DNA from: Celoporthe dispersa
Taxonomy: Eukaryota > Ascomycota > Sordariomycetes > Diaporthales > Cryphonectriaceae
Reading direction: 5' to 3'
Length of the DNA stretch: 64,000 nt
NCBI GenBank assembly: GCA_016584495.1
Contig: WAID01000010.1
Span: forward strand, 186,001 to 250,000
The translations under genes were made by a program, and so were the position numbers. Shown here piece by piece: positions 54,590 to 64,000 of the stretch. The notes under the pieces are model-generated. The model had not been told where the DNA came from and did not search any database. It saw only the letters and a list, made by a program, of their open reading frames with translations. Positions within the stretch are counted from its first letter, which is position 1, and every line of letters starts with the position of its first letter.

Positions 54590-56396
54590 GATGGAAGCGT
54601 GGGTCTTGGTGTTTTCTTGTCAAGATCTTCTGTTGTTTTTTGTTTTTCTTATTCAGTGAAAAGAGGTGATCAGACAGAGCACAGATTGATCACAGGTGCA
54701 GCCTCTGCGGGGAAGGGCGATGATGACATGGGCTACTGCGGTAGATGGAATCATGAGCTCTCGAGAGGAGAGGGGAAGCTTTATGTATCCTGATACGACT
54801 ACAGCAGCAGTTGGTCGTGCGTGCTTGTATGGGTGACCACGGGCTAGGCTTGAGACACGGGCGGAACGTCCGCTACCGCCGCAGAACGGTAGCATCGGAG
54901 CAGCCAGCAGCCACAAAGGGCCACACACAAGACGTGCAGCTGCAGCAGCTAGCTGCATGGCCAGCCAAGCGACGGCACAGCACCACCAGTACGTACCCAG
55001 TAGGCATGACCCAAAGCCTGGTTTTCCCTATGCTCGAGACAAGCACATAGTACGACGTTGCTATCACCGACCTATCTCCAGCGGGCCAGAGCATGCAACA
55101 TGCGCCTGCGCCGCTTCTACAGTACCCTGAACCGATCTGATTGGATGGTTCGCCACATGCATTCCTCCGGCGGCCCAATGCGCTGCGGTTCGGGGATGCA
55201 GCACCTCTGCAGCTCCCAAAGCCGAACCCTGTCTGGGAGCCGCAGAGGCGCATCGCCAAGAACGAGGAGGGGTGGGGTGACGGATGCGGGCGGGGTGTGT
55301 GGCCTCTGGGGCAAGCAATGATTTTTTTCTTTTTTTTTTCTTCTTCTTTTCGTAGGGGAAACCAAGAGTACTATATACTATAATATTGTACTATACTTTG
55401 TCATCTTCTTGCGTAGGTCTCCGCCCTCCTTTGAACCGTACCTTGACGCGGGTTTAAGGACAGACAGGTTTGTCATATGCCATGTAACACTGTCTCTGTT
55501 CCCTGCGGGGAGAAAGGTCCGCGAAGAGGATTCTGAAGGATTTGAGAAAGAAGCAGCCCATGTAGCCACTCGGCCAGAGCTTTACAGGACCAAGATCAGT
55601 AAGGCCTACGAGGAACGATCTGGGGCGCCGTTCTCGCGGGCACTCTTTGTCTCATCCAAAATGTCGGCGAAGAATGAATGATGTAATTCACGCAGGATTG
55701 TTGCTGGCTGATCAGCTTACCTGCCTGCTTAGCGGCTCAAGGAGAGATGTGGGCCTTGATGAGATCACCTCGCCCAGAATTATTAATGCCTTTTGGAGCA
55801 CACTGAATCGAACAGCTGGTTCAAGACCAATGATTTCCATACAGGGAAAGAGAGAGAGAGAAAAGAAGAAAGAAAAGAAGAAAAAAAAAGGAAATCACGA
55901 CAAAACTGGAGAGATTCACAGGATCGTCGTATTACATAGATTCACCTCTGTCTTCACACCAGCAACGCAGACACACCCGCTCAAATCTACGTCAGACGCC
56001 ACTCTCCCAAGGAGAAACGAGGCTAATAATTGTCTCGTCTCCGCCGTATTGGGAAAAGTGACACTAGCATAGACAAGCTGAAGGGAGTTCTTGTTGGGAC
56101 GCCATAACGTCATTGTGAACACGCCGGGAGACACTGACCAAGGAATGCGAGAGCGCACAGCGTTTTCATATGTTATACAAGTCAAGAGGCAGCCTGAAAC
56201 ATGAATACTGTGAAGAACATGGTTTGGAGGTGTGACCTAGTATAGTATTTATGCCGTCGTCTGTAACATTCAAGCGTCAACCTTGAACTTTTTCTTCTTC
56301 TTCTTTCCTCTTTGGAGAAAGAAAGGAAGACAGAGAAAGGGATATCAAAGGAAAGGTATCGACAAATTCAAGAGTCAGTCCCCTTGCATCGCGACG
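54590..56396. other. Intergenic region, no supported gene
   Basis: About 1.8 kb between the divergent alcohol dehydrogenase and DUF3292 genes. It contains a T-rich block at 55320-55350, an A/G-rich block at 55850-55890 and a T/C-rich leader before the DUF3292 start. Short frames only. Confidence 0.5.
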
Positions 56397-58626
56397 ATGG
56401 CTCCAGAAACCGTTGATCCGCCGGACTCATCCGAGCCCGAAAAGTCCACCAGCCCTCTTCTCGGTCTAGACGGCAGCACCCTTGGCTCGGCAGTCGCAGA
56501 CATCCTCCCGATCCCATCCACAGGCACGCAGCCCGTCTCGGACCCTGTGCGGGAGGAGGTGTCACACACGCTCGCCGAGGACCCTTCTCTGTCTCACGCC
56601 CTGGCCACCGAGGACCATGAGGAGAAGGGCCTGGCGCAGCAGGACCACGAGGGGGAGGTCCTCGACCTGGGATGGAACCAGAGGAAGCAGGAGGTCCCAG
56701 AGCCGCTGGTGGGCGGGCTGGACAATGAGGAGCTGTGGATGCTCATCAGACGGTTTGACAAGGTAGGTTGGTCGACCAGGTCTATCCAGCCCACACAGCT
56801 CTTCGTTATTAGCATCATCGTTGTCATGTCCAAGCCTGACCCCTATTCAGCAAATGTACCACGTCAAGTCAACCCCCGAGCTCGTCCCTGGCGGCCTGGA
56901 CCTCAACATCGCCGACGAGGAGGGGTTCTCGCCCGACAAGCTGCGAGCCAACCTCGAGAGGCTGTACATGACAGTCGCCGTCGGGCTGCTGTCCTCTGTC
57001 AAACACATCGCACGGCTGCGCTCGTGGCGCGAGACCCGACGAACATCCGCCTTTGCTGCCACCTATTTCCTCGCCTGGGTCCTGGATCTTCTCGTCCCGG
57101 TCCTGTCGCTGACGGCCATCACGCTGATCGTCTACCCCCCGTCGCGGGAGATCCTGTTCCCTCCGGCACCCGTTGCCCTCGTGGACTCGAGATCCGGTGG
57201 CGTGCAGAAGCCCAGAGCTGGCGTGCTGGGTTCTCACGACAGCGCGACTGGTGCGCCCGAGAACTACAGGGGTGAAGCCGTGGAGCAGGAAGCCAGCAAC
57301 TTCGTCAGCGGGATCGCATCCATCGCCCTCAGCAGCGCCACGGGGAAACACCCAGAGGGCAGCGGTGGTGATGGCAGCGATGACGAGGAGGGCGCACCAG
57401 GCGACACAGTCCCAGACCCAACAGCGGTGGCCATTGGTGCTGCAGACGCAAAGGACACTGCCAAGGGCGGAAGGCATGCAAAGCACGACAAGACCAAGGA
57501 GCCGATGGAGACGGCCATGTGGACCAAGATGAGACCCATCATGCACGCCCTGGCCGACGTGGCAGACACCTGGGAGCGGTTCGGCAACGCGCTGAGCCCT
57601 ACACCTCCGTTCCCGAGAACAACCTACCGGCTCAGGCTCGCCCTCCTCCTCGTTCCCCTGTTCTGCGCGTCCCTCGTCACCACGTCCTACATGGTCACCA
57701 AGGGCGCCACCTTTGGCCTGGGTTTCGGCTTCTTTGGCGACCCGGTCATCTCCCGCGGCCTGGCCCTCCTCAACCACAGGTTCCCGCACTGGCAGAAGCT
57801 CCTCGAGCTGCGCAACACCGTCCTCAAGGGCGTGCCCACCAACGCCCAGCTCACCATCACCCTCCTCCGCATCGGTGAGGCCAACAAGGCGCCTCTCCCG
57901 CCCCCGCCCACCATCACCTCGCCGCCGCCTGACCGGCCTGCCGGGCTCACGGAAGAGCACCTGCGCGCCACGGGTGCTGAGCCGCCCCTCGGCGCCACCG
58001 ACGAGGAGCTCGACGAGGCGGTGCGGCACCATGATCCCGACACGGCGCGCGAGACGGGCCGGCCGGACATTGATGCGTCCATGGACAGGAAACACGGGAA
58101 AAAGGCCAGCAGGATCATCGGTTTCTTCAGGGGCACCACCAAGGGCGCGGTCAAGACGGCCATGGGCACCGATGCGGCGCGGGCTAAGGCGACCGGGTCG
58201 AGCAGGGCCAGGGACAGGCTGGGTGTGGTGGCGCCGCCCGGTGCAGACTATACCTCGGGCCCTGTGGACTTCAGGGCGCGGTGCAAGGGAAAGAAGGGCC
58301 ACGTGTACATCACGACCAAGTCAACGATCCCTGCTGTGGCGTTCAGCACGGACTCGACCATCGAGAGGATTGGGAGCCGGGAGCGCGAGGACCTGCACCC
58401 GAGCTGGAGCGTTGCCGTCGCAGACATCGTGGAGCTCAAGAAGTTTGGCGGGTACGGGTGGAAGGCGAAGCTGGTCGTCGGCTGGGCGCTCGAGCGGGAG
58501 GTGGCGGACGGGCTGGAGATTGTGACGAGGGGTGGTGATCGGTTCAGGGTCACGGCCGTGCCGCTGCGGGATGAGCTGTTTAACCGCCTGGTGGCGATGG
58601 GCGGGCAGAAGTGGGTGGCCTGGTAG
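56397..58626 (+). CDS. DUF3292-family membrane-associated protein
   Basis: Two exons, 56397-56762 and 56851-58626 (GTAGGT...TTCAG), giving 713 residues. A disordered acidic N-terminus (about 110 residues) precedes LDNEELWMLIRRFDKQMYHV, a family hallmark. Two hydrophobic hairpins follow: AATYFLAWVLDLLVPVLSLT and the region RLALLLVPLFCASLVTTSYM. GATFGLGFGFFGDPVISRGL and LLNHRFPHWQKLLELRN are strongly typical of fungal DUF3292 proteins. After a Pro-rich segment and a Lys-rich stretch (RKHGKKASRIIGFFRGTTKG), the C-terminal part KGKKGHVYITTKSTIPAVAF resembles a GRAM/PH-like module and continues to the stop. A membrane-linked role is likely; the biochemical function is unknown. No frame break. Confidence 0.85.
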
Positions 58627-59849
58627 GAGGTTGACGGGCTGGGCACGAGATGGTGGGGCTGAGGGCGCCTGCTCATCCTGTAGATATTCAGATGTAATCA
58701 ATACTTGACTTGCCACGAGCGAGGACCTGTTGTTATTCATGTAGAAACATACCACGATCAGCCATTCCTCTGCATGCTGAAGATCGTCTCTGCCAACGCG
58801 ACACCGACTGACCTTGTTGAAAAGCTTGTAACAGAGGACGAGTTGTTGGTAGAGAAATATAGCTTGGTCTAGTACAACCAATGCATCTTTTGGTGCTTGT
58901 TACTAGTATCCTACCATCTCAGGTCGTCATGCCCGATGAGAGCATCCTGGTGATTCATCCTCATATTGATATAATATGAGCTTGATGTGCACTGTCTTTA
59001 CGGAGCGGCCACAGAGAACTCAGTATCTCACTAGACAACCATGACGAAGAGCACATGTCGAGGGGTAAAGCAAAGATTCGCTGTCTGACAACTCCTCTGG
59101 AGTTCCTAGTCAGGCTGGCTTGGCCATCCACCGCGACGAGTCAGCTGAGCGCTCGTGCTTAAACTCTGTTGCGGAGGCATAAAATGGCTCGTGGGTGGAA
59201 ACAGGTGATGAAGAGACCGTGGAAGATGGTGTTCTGGCCGAGACAAACAAGGCTTGGGTGGTTGCTTCCCCTCCCCCCAAGAAAGGATGTATTATGTACC
59301 GCATAGTCTGCACAGTACAAAAAGTTGTTTGTCGGGACGGTCCTTCCGCCAACGTTCATAGTACATTTCGTGGAGGAAGGAACGTTTGGACCCTTGTCCG
59401 CTTCTTGGCACATGCACCCTGGGCAGAGAGAGGCAGGCTTAGTTTCGCTCTCAACATGAGTGGTCGACACACACACCTCTGGATAAGGACCCTTCTTCTC
59501 CCCCCACACCAAAAAAAAAAGGTTATCTTTCCGATCTGAGGACTATCAAGAAGCTATCACTGGCAGCGTGCATATCTGCTGCAAGGTCAGCAGCTGCACA
59601 CCCCCTGACCTGATTCATGGATGTTTTTAATTTGTCTAGCCTAATCCCTCCTTCCGCTTTTTCTCTCCTCTTGGCTGGTGATCCCGCTCTGTGTGGTTGT
59701 CATGTGTCCTTGATCGTTTTCTGAGTTGCAACCCTTTTCTTCCTCCTCTTCCTCCTCTTCCTCTTCTCTCTCTATCTCTCTCTTCTGTATGTTGTCCTCG
59801 TCTGGTCTGCTTTTGCGGAGCTCTGTATCCGGCGTCGGCGTCTTTCAGG
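58627..59849. other. Intergenic region, no supported gene
   Basis: About 1.2 kb. The right part is CT-rich and leads to the ATG at 59850. Short frames without domain similarity. Confidence 0.5.
59738..59790 (+). promoter_or_regulatory. CT-rich leader tract of the peptidase-like gene
   Basis: Repeated CTTCCTCCT and CTCTCT units, nearly pure pyrimidine, about 60 bases before the start codon. Probably transcription-start or leader sequence; this role is inferred from its position. Confidence 0.4.
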
Positions 59850-61824
59850 ATGGACGAGAAAGCCCCCCTCCTGCGGCCGCTGACACGGGGGAATCACGGC
59901 ACACCCCGCGGCCCAGAGATATTCCTATCTCTCCTGGTGGTAGCCGGCCTGGTCTTCCTGGGTTTCACGGTCCATGACTCTGCACGTCCGGGACAGAGAA
60001 CCTACGGCGTGAAATCATTATCATCCGCTGCACAGGAACAACAAGAAGCTGCTGGTGGTAATAGTGGCTTCTCATGGGCCAGCATAACGCCCAGCCGAAC
60101 CCTCAGGTGGCACCCGTGTTTCGACGGCGAGTTCGACTGCGCCCGCCTGGACCTTCCCAGGGACTGGATCGAGCCCAACGATGAGGACCGCGTGGTCATC
60201 GCCATCGCTCGGCTCCGGGCCACAAACACCAGCGACTACAGAGGCCCCGTCTTCTTCAACCCGGGCGGCCCTGGCGGGTCGGGCATATGGTCTCTGCGGG
60301 ACCACGGCAGGCAGCTCCAGACCATCGTGGGCACCAACCACGACATCATCACCTTTGACCCGCGCGGCGTAGGCGCCTCTGTGCCCAGGATCGAGTGCTG
60401 GGACACGGTCGAGAAGCGGCACAACTGGGCCCTGCAGGAGGCGCCCGTGATAGACTCGCACCCCGGGGTGCTCTACGACGTGTGGGCGCGGGCGTCGGCC
60501 TTCTCCATGGCCTGCGAGCAGTCCCACGAGGGCACCGGCCTGCTGGAGCACATCGGCACGGCCTCTCATGCCCGCGACATGCTGGAGATGCTCGACCAGG
60601 TCGGCGAGGACAAGCTGCAGTACTGGGGCTTCAGCTACGGGACCATCCTCGGCGGGGTGTTTGCAGCCCTGTACCCCGACAAGGTCGGACGGCTCGTCAG
60701 CGACGGCAACGTGGATTATGAGGAGTGGTTCAACAGCGCGCACACCAATGCCGTCCGCGATGCAGATGCCGTCATGGGGGCCTTCTACAGCTTGTGCCAC
60801 CAGGCCGGGCCCGAGAAGTGTGCCTTCTATGCCTCCTCGCCGGCCGAGATCAGGCTGCGCCACACGGCCATCCTCAAGCAGCTCCGCGTGCAGCCCATCG
60901 TCTACCTAGCCCCAGGACACGGCCTCGGCTCCGCGCTGCCCGAGGTGATAACGTACTCCAAGATCCGCCAGCTGGCCGCCACCTCGCTCTACCGCCCAAA
61001 CTACTATTTCCCTCACCTCGCCGAGATCCTCGCGGGTCTAGAGCGCGGCGACGGGGAGCCCTACTTCGCCTTTGTCACCCGCGATGGCCTGCCCTTCTCC
61101 GACGTCTGCTCCGCCGAGTACGTCCCGCCCGAGGTGCCACTGTCCAGCGGCGACGAGGGCAGCGACGATGCCTTCCCCATGATTCTCTGTGCCGACGGCG
61201 AGCCGCTAGGCGAGGACCCGCGGGGCTTTGAGGACCGCGTGCGCGAGATGGAGGAGATCAGCTGGAGCTCGGGCGCCATCGTCATCAAGGACCGTGTTGC
61301 CTGTGCTGGGAGGACGGTGCGCCCCAGGTGGAGGTTCAGCGGGCCCTTCAGCGCCAAGACGAGCTTTCCTATCTTGTTCATTGCCAATATGGCCGATAAC
61401 ATCACGCCGCTGGTCAGTGCCCGGAACAACTCGGCTGGGTTTGAGGACTCGGTGGTTCTGATCCAGAACTCGTATGGTGTAAGTCTGCATCTCTCGTCTC
61501 TCACATGTCGTCCCAAGATGATGCACTTCAAATAAGAGCTGCTGGCTCGGCGCGTGCTGACGATGCTCTGCCGTGATGATCAATTAGCACACGAGTCTGG
61601 CTGCTCCGTCTGTATGCACTGCCAAGGCCGTGCGGGAGTACTTCCAGGATGGCGTCCTCCCGGCTGATGGTACGACCTGCGACCCGGAGATCCTACCATT
61701 CGATCTTCCTGGCCACGCGGTGGCGGCGTCTGGGAGCGGTGATGATCGTGAGCTGGCCGCAGCGTCGCGGGAATTGTCGTTCAAGGCCGGCTGGGGTCTC
61801 GATAAAGGACAGAGGGTGAAGTAG
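59850..61824 (+). CDS. Membrane-anchored alpha/beta-hydrolase peptidase (S33, TAP-like C-terminus)
   Basis: Predicted secreted-side exopeptidase related to tripeptidyl aminopeptidases and proline iminopeptidases. Exons 59850-61478 and 61588-61824 give 621 residues. A single N-terminal membrane segment (IFLSLLVVAGLVFLGFTV, residues about 25-42) suggests a type II anchor. The oxyanion loop is FFNPGGPGGSG, then HDIITFDPRGVGAS. The nucleophile Ser is in YWGFSYGTILGGVFA (G-x-S-x-G). The catalytic Asp lies in ILFIANMADNITPLVSA and the His at the first codons of exon 2 (HTSLAAPS), as expected for TAP-like C-terminal domains. The intron (GTAAGT...ATTAG) falls just before the catalytic His. No frame break. 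The ATG at 59850 is favoured because the sequence upstream is CT-rich leader. Confidence 0.87.
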
Positions 61825-62904
61825 AGGAGTTCTTGGTACAGTGTAGAGGGTGCTGCTTTTGGCGTGACATGATGATATCCTTTGCAGATCTGTAGGTGCT
61901 TTGTCTTCCTTGGTTACGGCGCTGGCCGGCGTATGTTTGCAAGTTTCCTGCATGCCGAGGGGCGGTGATTGATATCTACGAGGTTGATCGTGCATTCTTG
62001 TCGAGGTGTGTCAGCGGAATATCAAGATCTATCGCTTCTGTCAGCTCATCATCGACAATCATCTCCCGCGATGAGCTCACCTTCTCAACCTCCCGTGGAA
62101 TAACACCCCAGCCCGCTCAGTCCACAAAGACAGGCCAGCTACAGGAGTGCCTTCCCTCCCAGTCTTCTTAGGTGGGCATTAATGATGATATTGCCACGTA
62201 ATAACGCGAGAGCACTTTGCTCCGGCCCGAGATCTAATCACCGGATCAGGTCTTGTATACAAACTCAAATCTCTGCTAGCAACCATGGGTTACAGTAGGA
62301 GAATCATGCACACCGTCCAGGAGGCTGGCCTGGCCTGGCCTGAGACGTTACACCAGAGCGCGCCCGCAATGGCGACATCTGCCCCCACGATAAGCAATGG
62401 GGGCCCAGGGCCATGATTGTCTCCCAGGTCGCAGCCGATACCAGCCCGCCATGGGCTATGGATTGGATAACAGTTTCGTGAGGAGATCACGCAAGATGTG
62501 TAAACGCTTTGTAAGAAACTCTGGAGGCACGGACTTATCCGCTCGAGCAGCCTGGCCGGCTGGCTGGCTTTGCCCCTAAACCTCGGGCGTACACCTTACT
62601 ATCTCCCAAATATATATCGAGCTAGGCCAGGAACTGAGCTGCTTGCCATCTGATCCCTAACTCTCGTCATTGGGCCTGTCGAGTCGTCACGAACCACGGG
62701 TGAGATCATCTATAGAAAGTGGCCGAGGCTGTCAATGTTTTGGCCATCCATACTTCTGAGACTCTGCGCAAGCAATCTATTCGTTCTCGGTGCACTTCCT
62801 GCCAAGTCTAGATATAGGAGTAAACTCGAAGAGACACGCCTGTCCGCAGACCAGCATCAATCCAGCTCCAATCCCGGCCCGCGCATTTTGTCAATCCCAT
62901 CAAT
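61825..62904. other. Intergenic region, no supported gene
   Basis: About 1.1 kb between two plus-strand genes; it should hold the permease promoter. No gene or repeat recognised. Confidence 0.5.
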
Positions 62905-64000
62905 ATGGCGTTCTGGCGGCGGCCGTTCAGCCAGCGCGAGCAGGCACCAGACACCGCTGCAGAGGACCAGTCAGAAGTCACAGACGGCACCTTGCACTAC
63001 GTGGTCGAGAAAGCAGGAAATGACTCCGGCCCGACGTATCAGGGAGGCCACGGGAGCTCCTGTGGAGGTCGACTCGCCACTGGGATACGATGTGGGCTCC
63101 ATCACCATCATTTTCCTCAACATCAGTATGATGATAGGGACTGGAGTATACTCGACCCGTATGTAGTAACCGGTTCCTCTTCTGATACGCCTCGCAACGT
63201 CGTCCGGAGCATGCTGACCTAGTATCGACCACCAGCCTCGACGATCCTGAAGGACACAGGCAGCGTTGGTCTGAGCATGATCTACTGGCTCATAGGCTTG
63301 ATCATGTCGGTGGCCTCGTTCGCCGTGTACCTGGAGTTTGCTTCGTATTTCTCCAACCGGAGTGGTTCAGAGGTGGTATACCTGGAGCAAGCTTTTCCTC
63401 GACCGAGGTGGCTGTTCCCGACCGCATTTGCCTTTCAGACGGTGATACTTTCGTTCAGCAGTGGTAACTCCATCGGTAAAGCTTGACTGGACCTCGTCAT
63501 CCTGAACATGTCTGACATGGGGGACAGTACTCGCCGAATACCTATTCGCCACCAGTGGTCACGATTATACTGGATGGCAGTTGAAAGGGGTTGCCGTCGC
63601 AGGCTATACAGCAGCCTTTATGCGTGCGTTCAAAGAATTCTTCGCGTGCGACTTTCGCTCTCTCCCAGACCTCTCACTAACTTATCGCAGTCGTTGCTCT
63701 CCATACCAAGTTTTCCTATTACTTTTCGAATGGCGTCGGAATCATCAAGGTTTTGAGCAAGCAGCTCCGCATCTTGCCTCCTTTCCAGTGCAACCCACTA
63801 ACACTGAGCAGCACTTGTCTTCATCAGCATCACAGGGCTTGTCGTCCTAGGCGGCCATACAAAAGTGGAGGATCCGCTCGTCAACTTCCGAGACTCCTTT
63901 CACCAGGATGCCGCAACTACCTACGGGCTGACAAATGCCCTGTACAAGATCGCCTTCTCGTACGCGGGTTATACCAACGCATTTAATGTCGTGAACGAAG
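62905..64000 (+). CDS. Methionine-permease-like APC amino acid transporter, 3' end outside window, one frame break
   Basis: Plasma-membrane amino acid permease of the Mup1-like APC branch. The ATG at 62905 begins a hydrophilic N-terminus. Exons: 62905-63158, 63236-63475, 63528-63623, 63691-63749 and 63812 to beyond the right edge. Signatures: VDSPLGYDVGSITIIFLNIS and MMIGTGVYST (first APC helix), MIYWLIGLIMSVASFAVYLE, a YLEQAFPRPRW loop, AEYLFATSGHDYTGWQLKG, VVLGGHTKVEDPLVNFRDSF and AFSYAGYTNAFNVVNE. One extra G in GGG at 63042-63044 separates the ATG frame (ending at SGPTYQ) from EATGAPVEVDSPLG. The intron after exon 4 has a weak GTTTTG donor and its phase does not match exon 5 without another single-base correction. 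The protein remains open at 64000. Confidence 0.85.

Noticed and set aside
56869..58302. Antisense frame of 477 codons across the DUF3292 gene
   Set aside because: Shadow frame; the sense product has clear family motifs and the antisense none.
1..64000. Secondary-metabolite or catabolic gene cluster
   Set aside because: Oxidoreductases, a hydrolase and a Zn-cluster regulator lie near each other at 26-36 kb, but there is no backbone enzyme or shared substrate logic.
1..64000. Transposons, CRISPR arrays or phage-like systems
   Set aside because: No transposase, reverse transcriptase, terminal repeats or repeat-spacer pattern seen; eukaryotic nuclear sequence.

Overview
The window is nuclear DNA of a filamentous ascomycete (Pezizomycotina), most likely a Sordariomycete. 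Evidence: short GT-AG introns of about 50-130 bp with CTGAC/CTAAC branch points, GC-rich exons, pyrimidine-rich leaders, and families typical of these fungi (rhodopsin-like SAT4/PTH11 membrane proteins, 2EXR proteins, DUF3292, Zn2Cys6 factors, hybrid histidine kinases). No transposon, CRISPR array, rRNA or recognisable biosynthetic cluster was seen. The species cannot be named from the sequence.

Layout. 0-4 kb: a rhodopsin-like gene cut by the left edge, an intron-bearing tRNA-Ala and a decayed rhodopsin-like relic. 4.8-9 kb: an AMID-like FAD oxidoreductase and a secreted GH43 arabinanase-like enzyme. 9-15.5 kb: housekeeping genes, namely omega-type GST, exosome subunit Rrp41, an ER PDI-like protein and the ESCRT factor Vta1. 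16.7-20.6 kb: a secreted thaumatin-like protein and a second rhodopsin-like gene. 22-24 kb: a long LipB-like protein that has lost its catalytic residues. 26-32.3 kb: TauD-like dioxygenase, aldo/keto reductase, acyl-protein thioesterase-like hydrolase and Nudix hydrolase. 33-41.3 kb: Zn-cluster factor, glycosylasparaginase and a GAF hybrid histidine kinase. 43.4-48.4 kb: 2EXR protein, fungal O-fucosyltransferase-like protein and another rhodopsin-like gene. 49.7-54.6 kb: a possible microgene, an SRPK-type kinase, a DUF1115-like small protein and a zinc alcohol dehydrogenase. 56.4-64 kb: DUF3292 membrane protein, an alpha/beta-hydrolase peptidase with TAP-like C-terminus, and a methionine-permease-like transporter cut by the right edge.

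The genes look like a mixed housekeeping/accessory stretch rather than one pathway. Environmental sensing is well represented (four rhodopsin-like loci, a hybrid kinase, a transcription factor), together with secreted or surface enzymes.

The most striking property is technical. At least ten otherwise conserved genes carry single-base reading-frame breaks, most at homopolymer runs, and one of them is the essential exosome gene RRP41. Assembly indels explain this better than mass pseudogenisation. Gene coordinates below span such breaks and say so. The most interesting biological object is the 641-residue LipB-like pseudoenzyme at 22.1-24.0 kb.
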